A stretch of 64,000 bases of DNA from a bacterium. Its GTDB lineage: Bacteria; Myxococcota_A; Bradymonadia; UBA7976; UBA1532. The notes beneath the pieces were generated by a model that was given only the letters and a program-made list of their open reading frames with translations, was not told the DNA's origin and ran no database searches. Positions within the stretch are counted from its first letter, which is position 1. Every line of letters begins with the position of its first letter. Location: the NCBI GenBank assembly GCA_030426085.1, contig JAUHYW010000032.1:30125-94124 (forward strand), given 5' to 3'. Positions 39,339 through 48,784 of the stretch are shown piece by piece. Both the position numbers and the translations under genes were made by a program.

Positions 39339-40625
39339 TCAGTCGGCGAGGACCGCCCGCAGGATCGGCGACGGGGTGATCGGGGCGTCCACCGGCCAGG
39401 TGCCCAGCGCGGTGGCATAGACATAGCCGTCGGGCCCCTGGGCGAAGCCGGTGGCGAAGTGCAGGTGCCCCACCGGGAAGCTCTCGCCGCCGTCCACCCG
39501 GCGGCCGCGCACGTAGCCCACGAAGGCGTCCCCGAAGAGCATCACGTCCCGCCAGCGCCCGGCGTAGGGATCGGGCCCGCCGCCATCGCGCCACGGCGCG
39601 GCGACCCACACCGAGCGCAGGCGGCTGCTGGTCGCGTCGGCGTCGTCCAGCACGAAGCGATGGCTGCCCCCCCGGCCGTAGCTCAGCCAGGGCCCGACCG
39701 TGTCGTTGCAGGCGCCGCCGGGGCACGGCCCCTCGTAGTCGGGCCAGCCGAAGTCCTGCCCCGGGCCGTCGATGAGGTTCACCTCTTCGTGGCTGTCGAG
39801 CCCCACGTCGCCGACCCAGAAGCGCCCCTGCCACGCGAAGCCGGTCCACGGCGAGCGGAAGCCCTTGGCGTAGACCGCCGGGTGCCCGCTGCCGTCGGTG
39901 AAGGGGTTGTCGGGCGGCACCTCCCAGCCGTCGTCGCCGGGCACGACGCGCACCAGCGACCCCAGGGGCGAGTGGGGATCGGCGGCGTTGTCGTCGATCA
40001 CCTTGTCCCCGAAGAGGGCCCACAGCGCGCCGGATCGGTCGAAGCCCATCTTGCCGATGTTGTGCCACGAGCGGGGGGCGTCGGGCTCGCGGGCCTCGAA
40101 GAGATCCACCGCCGAGTCGCGCACCGGCCCGTAGTCGCCGTCCACCGGCCGCAGCGTGATCCGGCGGATGACGCTGCCGAAGCGGTCGGGGGTGAGCCCC
40201 AGGTAGAGGCGGCGGTTGGCGGCGAAGGCGGGGTCGACCGCCACGCTGATGAGCCCGGCGTCCGAGACGCTCCACACGTCGTCGAACGCGAAGCCGCCCA
40301 GCCGGCGGGCCCCGTCGCCGTCGAGGATCATGTGGATGACCTCGCCGTCCTTGTCGAGCACGACGAACTCGCCGTCGGTGCCGGGCAGGAAGGCGATGTC
40401 GGTGATGCGCAGCGCGCCGGCGTCGTGCGCGATGGGCTCGAAGCGCAGGGCGAGCGGGGCCGCCGGATCGGGGGGATCGGCCGGGCCGTCGTCGGGGGCG
40501 GGCGCCCGATCGGGCGCGGCGTCGGCCGGGCGGCCGATGGGCTGGAACGGCGCGTCCTCGCTCGCCGGGCTGCATCCGGCCGCGGCGCAGAGGCCCACCA
40601 GCGCGTAGCGGGCGGCGCGGGGCAT
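39339..40625 (-). CDS. Sorbosone/glucose-dehydrogenase-type beta-propeller lipoprotein
   Basis: A 428-residue lipoprotein (AAAGC lipobox, then an Asp/Pro-rich linker). The mature part is a six-bladed propeller of the GSDH (soluble glucose dehydrogenase/sorbosone dehydrogenase) group, with family motifs [52 protein letters not shown] and FGWPDYEG. Related enzymes use PQQ to oxidise sugars, passing electrons to cytochromes. It overlaps by one base (TGATG) with the di-haem cytochrome lipoprotein upstream, a plausible electron acceptor. It ends 6 bp before the convergent histidine kinase gene. PQQ biosynthesis genes are not in the window. Confidence 0.87.
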   Translation of the reverse strand: MPRAARYALVGLCAAAGCSPASEDAPFQPIGRPADAAPDRAPAPDDGPADPPDPAAPLALRFEPIAHDAGALRITDIAFLPGTDGEFVVLDKDGEVIHMILDGDGARRLGGFAFDDVWSVSDAGLISVAVDPAFAANRRLYLGLTPDRFGSVIRRITLRPVDGDYGPVRDSAVDLFEAREPDAPRSWHNIGKMGFDRSGALWALFGDKVIDDNAADPHSPLGSLVRVVPGDDGWEVPPDNPFTDGSGHPAVYAKGFRSPWTGFAWQGRFWVGDVGLDSHEEVNLIDGPGQDFGWPDYEGPCPGGACNDTVGPWLSYGRGGSHRFVLDDADATSSRLRSVWVAAPWRDGGGPDPYAGRWRDVMLFGDAFVGYVRGRRVDGGESFPVGHLHFATGFAQGPDGYVYATALGTWPVDAPITPSPILRAVLAD

Positions 40626-41629
40626 CACTCGGCCTCCAGGCTGTCGATCCAGTCGGCGAGGATATCGGCCGCCTCCCGATCGAGGTCGACGATGCCCACC
40701 GGCGGCATCGGCTTGAAGTCCCCGGCGTAGCCCGGGTCCCGGGCCGAGACCACCGCCTCGTACAGCGCGCTGCCCGCCGGATCGCCGGGCACGACCCGGA
40801 TCCCGTCGCCCGAGGCCGAGCTCTCGGTGGGCACCCCGACGGTGTTGGCCACCAGCGCCGCCGGGCGCAGGTCGAACGAGGCGTTGTCCCCCCGGGGCGC
40901 GCCGTGGTGGCAGTGCGCGCAGTTGCCGACGATGTAGCTCATCGCCGCCCGCTCGGGCTCGCTGCGCGCGGGCAGGGGATCGGCCGCCGGGGGGGCCTCG
41001 AACAGCTCGGGGCGGTCGAGCGCCAGCGCCGGATCGAGGTTGCCCGGGCCCAGGCCGATGACCGGCGGGTCGCCGTGGGTCGCGTGGCACGCCTCGCAGT
41101 CCAGCTCGCCGGGGATGACGTAGGTGAAGTCGGATCCGTTGAGGTCTTCGAGCAGGAACCGGGCCTCGGGCCAGCGGGGGGCGGCCAGCCGGGCCTCGTC
41201 GCCGCCCTCGTCCCAGTGATAGACCCCGTACTGCCAGCCGTCGGCCGCCCGGCGGATGACCCGGGTCTCGATGGCGACGTCGCCGAAGCGCCCCTCGACG
41301 TGACGATAGGCGAAGGTCTTGACCAGCACCGCGCCGAGGGGGAAGCCCCAGCCGTCGGGCCCGACCGCGATCCGGGTGCCGGGCGGCAGCCACAGCAGGC
41401 GCTGCTTGGTGGCCCGATTGCTGTAGAGCGGGTGGGGGGGCTCGTAGACGACGAAGCCGTCGGCCGGGGCGAGGGTCAGCCGATCGGCGTAGATGCCGGC
41501 GGCCGAGAGCCAGGTCGGCATCGGCAGCGCGGGGTCGAGCAGCCAGGGGGCGGGGGCCGGGTCGTCCTCGCCGCAGCCCGAGGCTCCGACCAGCAGCGCG
41601 CACAGCGCACACGCCGCCAGCCGCCCCAT
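40625..41629 (-). CDS. Di-haem cytochrome c lipoprotein
   Basis: A 334-residue lipoprotein with lipobox GASGC near residue 19. Two haem c motifs, CEACH near 180 and CAHCH near 238, lie in a region that otherwise resembles Planctomycete-type fused cytochromes (ADILADWIDSLE at the end). The N-terminal half, with VVYEPPHPLYSNRATKQR and LPPGTRI, belongs to a family seen beside sorbosone dehydrogenase propellers. The start at MGRLAACALC was chosen to place the signal peptide at the N terminus; a longer frame starting with GTG at 41686 is possible. It is translated just before the propeller gene, suggesting an electron-transfer pair. Confidence 0.82.
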   Translation of the reverse strand: MGRLAACALCALLVGASGCGEDDPAPAPWLLDPALPMPTWLSAAGIYADRLTLAPADGFVVYEPPHPLYSNRATKQRLLWLPPGTRIAVGPDGWGFPLGAVLVKTFAYRHVEGRFGDVAIETRVIRRAADGWQYGVYHWDEGGDEARLAAPRWPEARFLLEDLNGSDFTYVIPGELDCEACHATHGDPPVIGLGPGNLDPALALDRPELFEAPPAADPLPARSEPERAAMSYIVGNCAHCHHGAPRGDNASFDLRPAALVANTVGVPTESSASGDGIRVVPGDPAGSALYEAVVSARDPGYAGDFKPMPPVGIVDLDREAADILADWIDSLEAE

Positions 41630-41799
41630 GAGCGACCGCTGTCGAATCTCGGTGGCGGGCCTCGTCACGGCGGGCAGCATAGCCACCCGGGTCGGGGCGA
41701 TACAATGGACCGTGACCGCCCCGTGCGGTCGAAGAAGCGGCCCGCATCCAGATCTGCTAGGGTCCCGGATCGAGCTTCGGACTCACCGTGGGAGGCACC

Positions 41800-44700
41800 A
41801 TGCGCCCGTCGTCCATGACCGCCATCGCGGAAGGCCCCGCCGCGCCGCTCAGCCCGCGCACCCGTGCCGATCTGCGGGCCGATCGCCCGCCGCCGCCGGC
41901 CCCCTTCGTGCGCAGCGAGTCCGGCCGGCGACTCGCCCGGGCCCTCGACCGCTTCGCCCGCGGCGAGCGGGACCGCGACGCGCTGCTGGTGCACGGCCCC
42001 CAGGGGTCGGGCCGCAGCACCGTCGTCCTGCGGGCGGTCGAGCAGGCGATGGTCGCCCTGACCTGGCTCGACCGGCCGGTGCAGCTCCTGCCGGTCCCCA
42101 TCCGCACCAGCGCCCTCTTCAGCAGCGCCGGCGACCGCTTCGACGAGGTGCGGGTCGTCGGGCGCTTCCTCGCCGTGGCCGCGCTCACCGAGCTCGTCGA
42201 GCGCCTCGGCGCGCGGGCGGGGGACGACGCCGAGCGGGCGGCCGCGGTCGAGGCGATCTGGCAGGCGCTGCGGGGGGTGCCCGAGCGGGACGAGCTGCGC
42301 GGGCTGCGCTCCGACGCCGAGCCCCGCTTTGCGCTCTTCGACGACGACGACGATCTGGGCGAGGACGAGAGCGTCGCCCGCGAGGCCAACGTGCTGTGGC
42401 AGGCGGTGCGGCTGCGCGGGGTGCGCAAGCCGACCCCGCCGGCGCCGATCGTCGAGCAGATCGGCCCCGCGGTCGATCCGGCGGTGGTCGAGGCGCTGCG
42501 GGACGAGGTCGGCCGGCTCTCGGCGGCCCTCGCCGAGCGGGACGCGGTGATCGCCCACCAGCTCGACCTCGCCACCCGCAGCACCGACCCCTCGGCGGTC
42601 GTGCTCGCCGCCATCGCCGGGGCCGGCCTGGGGCTGCACTTCGGCGTGGCCGGGGGCATCGCGGGGGGCATCGTCGGCGGGGGGTTGGGCTTCGCGCTCT
42701 CCGGGCGGGGGTCGAGCCGGCCCGAGATCGAGCTCGAGCCGCTGCCCCCGATGGCCGATCCGCCCCCGCCGCCCGAGCGGCCGACCGAGCCGATGGCGGG
42801 CGCCGACGAGCACGCCGACGAGGCGGTGGACGACGGCCCGCCGGACATCGACGCGCTCATCGACCTGCTGCGCCACTTCATCCACGACCTGCGCACCGTG
42901 GGCTACGCCCCGGTGTTCATCCTCGACGAGCTGGATCGGGCCCACCGCGACCCGACCGCGGTCGAGGCCCGCATCGCCCGGCTGCTGGCCGATCTGCCCG
43001 ACGGGGCCTGCGCCATCCTCGTCGCCGAGGAGGCCGGCTTCGCCGCCGACGTGCCCGAGATCACCGAGCGGCTGCCGGTCGCCTACACCCCGGCCGCGCT
43101 GCACGCCTACCTCGACCGCCGGCTCGCGCTGCCCGACGACCTCTCCGAGACCGCCGCCGCCGACGCCCGGCTCGACAAGAGCATCCTGCGCTACGCGCTG
43201 CTGCACGCCTCGCGGATGCGGCCCGACGCGCTCGACCGCATGCTGGCCGACCGCCGACTGGGCGGGGTGCGGCTCGACGCCCAGGCCCCGCGCAGCGTGT
43301 TCTCGATGCGGATCCGGGCGGCTCAGCAGATGGCGCTCGAGGTGGTGCTCGCCGAGCGGGGCGAGACCCGGACCCGGGGGGCCGACTTCAACCGGGTGCT
43401 CGGCGCCGCGCTGCAGCTCCCGCTCGTGCAGTGGGAGACCGGGCAGGATCCGGACGTCACCGTCGACGAGCTGGCGACCCACCTCGATCTGCTGCACCCC
43501 GGCGCGTGGGACGCCCTGCGGCCCGAGGAGCGGGATCGCATCTGGAACGCGCTGGGGCTGATGCTGGGGCTGATGAGCAGCCGGGCCGGGCTCGTATCGC
43601 GCCTCTCGGTCGAGCTGGCGCCGCTGGCCGATCTGATCCCCGACGCGCCGCTGGTGGTGCGCCACGGCGAGAGCTGGACCTGGGCCTTCGACGCCGAGGG
43701 CCGCCCGACCGCCGCCGGGCTGGGGGAGGACGCGCCCGATCCGTCGCCCCGTCGGGCCCGGCCGGCCGATCGCCCCTCGGCCGACGAGATGGGGGCTCGC
43801 TTCCGGGCCATCGCCGGAGACGGCTTCGAGGCGCCCCGCCGCCTCAGCCCGGGTGATCCGCTGCCGGTGACCGGCGAGCATCGGGCCTACCCCGCCGGGC
43901 TGCTGCCCGCGCCGGGCGAGTCCGACGGCTCGCTGGACGGCTCGGTCGACGCGTCGATGGACGACGGCCGGGGGGCCCTGGGCACCCGCCGGCCGCTGAT
44001 CGACGCGGCCGAGGCCGCCCGCTTCCTCGAAGGGGTCGACGAGGCGCTGGCCGGGGTCGGCGAGGGCGCCTTGAGCGTCGGCCGCCTCGCCCGGGTGGGG
44101 CTGGTGCCGACCATCCCCACCCCGGCCGCCGTCGCCCGGGCGCTGACCGAGGGCGACACCCCCCACGCCCGGGTCGTGCTCGACGAGGCCGTCGGCCGCA
44201 TCCGCGAGCGCCTGGGGGTCATCGAGAAGTTCGCGCTGTGGCTGACCGCCGCCCGCACGCTGGTGCCCGACGAGCGCATCGGCACCCTCCAGATCGCCGC
44301 GACGCTGGTGAAGGCCCGGGCGCTGCGCGGTCGGCAGGCGTCGGCCCAGCACGCCCACCTCGTCAACCGGGTGTTGCAGTCCGAGCTGCGCAGCCTGTGC
44401 CCCCGGCTGCGGCTGAAGACCTCCATCTTCCGCCGGCAGGCCAACCCGGGCACCGATCCCGACGCGCTGGCCCGGTGGGGCGAGGTGCTGCGGCGCAAGT
44501 GCGACGATCTGGCCGAGGCGCTGTCGGTGGGCACGACCGACAAGAGCCTCGACCGGGTGGCGTGGCGCGCCCTGCGGACCCGCCTGCGGCTGCTCGTCAT
44601 CGACGGCGAGGCGGGGCTGCCCACCTTCGCCGAGGCCGTCGCCGCCCTCGTCGGCGTCGCGGGGGCCACCGTCACCGACTGGCTGAGCCCCGAGCCCACC

Positions 44701-45150
44701 GCCCGCAACCTCAGCGCGCTGCTGCTCGCCGCGCCGGCGCACTCCGAGCCCGATCGGCTGGGCGACGGCGGCCTGTACGCCGCGCTGGCGCTGGGCCTCA
44801 ACCAGAACGGCACCGACGCGGTGGGCCTCGAGCTGCCCGACAAGGAGACCAGCGAGGCGGGCGATCTCATCCGCGAGTCGGCCCGGGCCCGGGCGCCGGT
44901 GGCCCTGGTGCTGACGACCGACCCCACCCGGGGGCTGGCGGCGAGCCGCCCCCCGCGTCGGGGATCGGCCCTCGTCCTGACGCCGGACGAGGTCATCACC
45001 AGCACCAAGAAGCTCGGGTTCGAGGTGATCTTCCTCGACGATCCGGGCATCGACGCCGGCATGCTGCCGCTGCCCCCCGCGCCGGTCCTCGCCCCGCCCC
45101 AGACCGACGACATCGACGCCGCCCTCGGCTGGTGGACCACCCACCGCTGA
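41800..45150 (+). CDS. Very large P-loop ATPase with internal membrane hairpin (KAP-like)
   Basis: A 1116-residue protein. A P-loop is present as GPQGSGRST at 66-74, with Arg72 where Lys is normal. Between this and the Walker B motif (PVFILDELDRAHRD, near 370-380) lies a two-helix hydrophobic hairpin (VVLAAIAGAGLGLHFG and AGGIVGGGLGFAL, about 266-303) followed by a Pro-rich acidic stretch. Membrane segments inserted within the NTPase domain, and a DELDR Walker B, are hallmarks of KAP P-loop NTPases. The remaining 700 residues are helical with no familiar domain. GGAGG lies 4 nt before ATG, preferred over an in-frame GTG at 41788. No partner is evident besides the Gly-Glu lipoprotein genes downstream. 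Confidence 0.7.
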   Translation: MRPSSMTAIAEGPAAPLSPRTRADLRADRPPPPAPFVRSESGRRLARALDRFARGERDRDALLVHGPQGSGRSTVVLRAVEQAMVALTWLDRPVQLLPVPIRTSALFSSAGDRFDEVRVVGRFLAVAALTELVERLGARAGDDAERAAAVEAIWQALRGVPERDELRGLRSDAEPRFALFDDDDDLGEDESVAREANVLWQAVRLRGVRKPTPPAPIVEQIGPAVDPAVVEALRDEVGRLSAALAERDAVIAHQLDLATRSTDPSAVVLAAIAGAGLGLHFGVAGGIAGGIVGGGLGFALSGRGSSRPEIELEPLPPMADPPPPPERPTEPMAGADEHADEAVDDGPPDIDALIDLLRHFIHDLRTVGYAPVFILDELDRAHRDPTAVEARIARLLADLPDGACAILVAEEAGFAADVPEITERLPVAYTPAALHAYLDRRLALPDDLSETAAADARLDKSILRYALLHASRMRPDALDRMLADRRLGGVRLDAQAPRSVFSMRIRAAQQMALEVVLAERGETRTRGADFNRVLGAALQLPLVQWETGQDPDVTVDELATHLDLLHPGAWDALRPEERDRIWNALGLMLGLMSSRAGLVSRLSVELAPLADLIPDAPLVVRHGESWTWAFDAEGRPTAAGLGEDAPDPSPRRARPADRPSADEMGARFRAIAGDGFEAPRRLSPGDPLPVTGEHRAYPAGLLPAPGESDGSLDGSVDASMDDGRGALGTRRPLIDAAEAARFLEGVDEALAGVGEGALSVGRLARVGLVPTIPTPAAVARALTEGDTPHARVVLDEAVGRIRERLGVIEKFALWLTAARTLVPDERIGTLQIAATLVKARALRGRQASAQHAHLVNRVLQSELRSLCPRLRLKTSIFRRQANPGTDPDALARWGEVLRRKCDDLAEALSVGTTDKSLDRVAWRALRTRLRLLVIDGEAGLPTFAEAVAALVGVAGATVTDWLSPEPTARNLSALLLAAPAHSEPDRLGDGGLYAALALGLNQNGTDAVGLELPDKETSEAGDLIRESARARAPVALVLTTDPTRGLAASRPPRRGSALVLTPDEVITSTKKLGFEVIFLDDPGIDAGMLPLPPAPVLAPPQTDDIDAALGWWTTHR

Positions 45151-45210
45151 TCGGCCCCTGCCGCGGCTTCGACCGCATTTCGGGGACTTGTGCGGGCTGC
45201 TCCCGAGGTT

Positions 45211-45239
45211 TTGCACAGACCCGTGACATCCACCATACT
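45211..45239 (+). promoter_or_regulatory. Possible promoter of the first Gly-Glu lipoprotein gene
   Basis: TTGCAC (45211-45216), a 17-nt spacer, then CATACT (45234-45239). The predicted transcript starts about 50 nt before the ATG at 45298. The CATACT element also occurs upstream of the paralogous gene (46343-46348). The match to consensus is partial. Confidence 0.3.
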
Positions 45240-45297
45240 GCGCGAGAACGGGTGGGGCTGGCCCACCGAAACGAGCCACACTGGGGAGGATGACTCG

Positions 45298-46272
<975 letters not shown>

Positions 46273-46280
46273 TCCCGCCT

Positions 46281-46326
46281 CCGCCGCGCCCGACGCGGCG
46301 GCCCGCCTCACGGGGCCTTTGCCCCG
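46281..46326 (+). terminator. Two hairpins after the first Gly-Glu lipoprotein gene
   Basis: CCGCCGCG and CGCGGCGG form an 8-bp stem (46281-46301), and CGGGGC and GCCCCG form a 6-bp stem with CTTT loop (46311-46326), both just downstream of the stop at 46272. There is no long T-run, as is common in very G+C-rich genomes. Confidence 0.45.
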
Positions 46327-46357
46327 ATCCCCCCAACTGATTCATACTCCCGCCGAG

Positions 46358-46378
46358 CACGGCGCGCGGCGCGCCGTG
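46358..46378 (+). other. Perfect 9-bp hairpin in the leader of the second Gly-Glu lipoprotein gene
   Basis: CACGGCGCG and CGCGCCGTG form a perfect 9-bp stem around CGG, placed between a CATACT element (46343-46348) and the ribosome site GGAGGGAG (46386-46393). It could act as a terminator for upstream transcription or as a leader hairpin that tunes translation of the GTG-started gene. Confidence 0.4.
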
Positions 46379-46401
46379 TGTGGTTGGAGGGAGACCGACA
46401 C

Positions 46402-47304
46402 GTGAAGTTGATCGAGCGTTTGCTGCTGGCGCTGCTCCTGGCATGCGCCATGCCCATGATGACCGCCTGCGACGACGACGGGGACGACGCCGACGCCGAC
46501 ATGGGCGGCGAGGGCGAGGGTGAAGGTGAGGGGGAAGGCGAGGGTGAGGGCGAGGGTGAGGGCGAGATGCTGCCCGAGTGCCCGGCCGAGGGGGACCAGT
46601 GCCCGGCCGCGTGTCAGTGGCTGACCGACTGCGCCATCTCGGCCGATCACTGCCCGGGCTACGGGCCCGAGAACGCCGACGGGCTCTACGAGAGCTGCCT
46701 CGAGACGTGCGCCGGCATGGCGGCGCTGGCCAGCATCGTCTGCACCCACGACATGTGCGGCGAAACTGTGGGCTTCGTGAGTATGGCCAGCGGCGAGTTC
46801 CGCGATGGCTGCGAAGGCGGCGGTGAGGGCGAAGGCGAGGGCGAAGGCGAAGGCGAAGGCGAGGGCGAAGGCGAAGGTGAGGGCGAAGGCGAAGGCGAAG
46901 GTGAAGGCGAAGGTGAAGGTGAGGGCGAAGGCGAAGGCGAGGGCGAAGGCGAAGGCGAAGGTGAGGGTGAGGGCGAAGGTGAGGGTGAGGGCGAAGGTGA
47001 GGGTGAGGGCGAGGGCGAGTTCGACGCCCAGGCGTTCATCACCGCCTCGTGCTCGCCGTGCCACACCAACGGCGCGCAGCGCAACGGCCTGAACCTGGAC
47101 GACATCTCGGCCGCCATCGACCAGGACTCGACCGCCGACGTGCCCCAGATCACCGCCGGCGACCACATGAACAGCTACATCTGGCGCAAGATGGACGGCA
47201 GCCAGGGCGAGGTCGGCGGCGGCGGCGGGCGGATGCCGCAAGGCCGCCCGGCGGTCGACGCGGCCGATCTGGCGGCGTTCGCCGAGTGGATCGACAGCCT
47301 CTGA
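46402..47304 (+). CDS. Lipoprotein with Cys-rich module, Gly-Glu tracts and a C-terminal haem c site
   Basis: A 300-residue paralogue of the preceding gene: VKLIERLLLALLLACAMPMMTAC aligns with MKLLERLFLALLLAAAMPMIGC, so the GTG with GGAGGGAG 8 nt upstream was chosen as start. After the lipobox Cys comes a short Gly-Glu tract (46507-46566), one Cys-rich module (QCPAACQWLTDCAISADHC ...), a (GE)33 tract (46822-47019) and a C-terminal domain with one haem c motif, CSPCH, in FITASCSPCHTNG, ending AAFAEWIDSL as in class I mono-haem cytochromes of Planctomycetes. The haem domain replaces the second Cys-rich module of the paralogue. It is likely an electron carrier tethered outside the cell by the acidic spacers. 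Confidence 0.85.
   Translation: MKLIERLLLALLLACAMPMMTACDDDGDDADADMGGEGEGEGEGEGEGEGEGEGEMLPECPAEGDQCPAACQWLTDCAISADHCPGYGPENADGLYESCLETCAGMAALASIVCTHDMCGETVGFVSMASGEFRDGCEGGGEGEGEGEGEGEGEGEGEGEGEGEGEGEGEGEGEGEGEGEGEGEGEGEGEGEGEGEGEGEGEGEGEFDAQAFITASCSPCHTNGAQRNGLNLDDISAAIDQDSTADVPQITAGDHMNSYIWRKMDGSQGEVGGGGGRMPQGRPAVDAADLAAFAEWIDSL
46507..46566 (+). repeat. Hexanucleotide tract encoding Gly-Glu repeats (tract 3)
   Basis: About ten 6-bp units coding Gly-Glu, directly after the lipidated N terminus of the second paralogue. Confidence 0.88.
46822..47019 (+). repeat. Hexanucleotide tract encoding (Gly-Glu)33 (tract 4)
   Basis: A 198-bp run of 6-bp units between the Cys-rich module and the haem domain. 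Confidence 0.88.
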
Positions 47305-47332
47305 GCCCGCTCGGGGTTCGCTGACCTCGACC

Positions 47333-47360
47333 CGCGACGACGCCCCCCGGCGTCGTCGCG
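47333..47360 (+). terminator. Strong hairpin downstream of the haem-bearing Gly-Glu lipoprotein gene
   Basis: CGCGACGACGCC (47333-47344) and GGCGTCGTCGCG (47349-47360) form a perfect 12-bp stem with a CCCC loop, starting 29 bp after the stop. No U-tract follows. It separates this gene from the polysaccharide genes 190 bp further on. Confidence 0.6.
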
Positions 47361-47550
47361 CCCGCCTCGATCGGTGCGGCCCCGCTCCCCGACGCCCGCG
47401 TCGTCGGAGCACGGCCGCTCCACCCCCACACCCCCGACCGGGCGCCGCGGCGGCACGGGCCTTGCTCATCCCCCGCCCGCCGCCGCAGACGCGGCTTGCA
47501 ACCCATCGCCAGACGCAGTACACGCCCACCCGGCGCACACAGGAGCACCC

Positions 47551-48708
47551 ATGCGGATCATCAACGTGGTCGGCGCCCGACCCAACTTCATGAAGATCGC
47601 CCCCCTGATGGCGGCCTACCCGGCGCACCCCGCCCTCGAGCCGCTGCTGGTGCACACCGGCCAGCACTACGACCACGCGATGAGCACCCTCTTCTTCGAA
47701 GAGCTGGGCATCCCCCGGCCCGACCTCAACCTCGGGGTGCACGGCGGCAGCCACGCCAGCCAGCACGCCCGGGTGATGACCGCGTTCGAAGAGGTCTGCA
47801 AGACCCACCGCCCCGACCTCGTGCTGGTCGTCGGGGACGTCAACTCGACGCTCTCGTGCGCGCTCGTCGCCAGCAAGCTCGGCATCCGGGTGGCCCACGT
47901 CGAGGCCGGGCTGCGCAGCTTCGACCGCACGATGCCCGAAGAGATCAACCGGGTGCTCACCGACCAGATCAGCGATCTGCTCTTCGTCAGCGAGCAGAGC
48001 GGGCTCGTCAACCTCGCCCGCGAGGGGCTGGACCACGAAGGGGTGCACTTCGTGGGCAACGTCATGATCGACTCGCTGATGCGCAACCTCGAGAAAGCCC
48101 GCCGGTCGACGGTGCTCGACGACCACGGACTCGAGCCTCGGGGCTACGCCGCGTTGACCATGCACCGGCCGGCCAACGTCGACGACCCCGAGGTGCTCGC
48201 CGGCCTGCTCGACGTCGTCGAGCGGGTCGCCGCCGAGCAGCGCATCGTCTTCCCGGCCCACCCCCGCACGCTCGATCGCCTCGACAGCTTCGGCCTGCGG
48301 GGCCGCCTCGACGCGCTCGACGCGGTCACCGTGGTGCCCCCGATGGGCTACCTCGACTTCCTGCACCTCGTCGGCCACGCCCGGATCATCCTCACCGACA
48401 GCGGCGGCATCCAGGAGGAGACCACCGTCCTCCGCGTGCCGTGCATCACCTTGCGCGAGTCGACCGAGCGGCCGTCCACCTGCCTCATCGGCACCAACCG
48501 CCTCGCCGGGGTCGACCCCGACCGCATCTGGGCCGAGTATCGGGCCGGCATGGACAGCGACCCCGCCGCGTTCGGCATCCCCGCGAAGTGGGACGGCAAG
48601 GCCGCCGAGCGCATCGCCGCCGCGCTCGCCGACGAGGGCCCCCGCCCGCGCAGCGCCGCCCTCGGCTGGACCGCCCACGGCGCGCTGCCCCGGCTGTCGC
48701 GGGCGTGA
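47551..48708 (+). CDS. wecB: UDP-N-acetylglucosamine 2-epimerase (non-hydrolysing)
   Basis: A 385-residue enzyme that interconverts UDP-GlcNAc and UDP-ManNAc, feeding ManNAc into cell-surface polysaccharides. Family motifs are in order: VVGARPNFMKIAPL at the N terminus, LLVHTGQHYD, VVGDVNSTLS, VAHVEAGLRSFD, MPEEINRVLTD, ALTMHRPANVDD, LTDSGGIQEETT and LRESTERPST, including the residues used for catalysis in E. coli WecB. The length is normal. The ATG has AGGAG 5 nt upstream and starts the conserved MRIINVVG segment. A glycosyltransferase gene follows by 76 bp on the same strand, so the two probably belong to one exopolysaccharide or O-antigen pathway. Confidence 0.95.
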   Translation: MRIINVVGARPNFMKIAPLMAAYPAHPALEPLLVHTGQHYDHAMSTLFFEELGIPRPDLNLGVHGGSHASQHARVMTAFEEVCKTHRPDLVLVVGDVNSTLSCALVASKLGIRVAHVEAGLRSFDRTMPEEINRVLTDQISDLLFVSEQSGLVNLAREGLDHEGVHFVGNVMIDSLMRNLEKARRSTVLDDHGLEPRGYAALTMHRPANVDDPEVLAGLLDVVERVAAEQRIVFPAHPRTLDRLDSFGLRGRLDALDAVTVVPPMGYLDFLHLVGHARIILTDSGGIQEETTVLRVPCITLRESTERPSTCLIGTNRLAGVDPDRIWAEYRAGMDSDPAAFGIPAKWDGKAAERIAAALADEGPRPRSAALGWTAHGALPRLSRA

Positions 48709-48784
48709 ACGAACGCGCGCGACGCCCGGCCCGGTCCCCTGCATCCAATCACGGCCCGCGAACGCCCGAGGCCCAGGAGACGCC

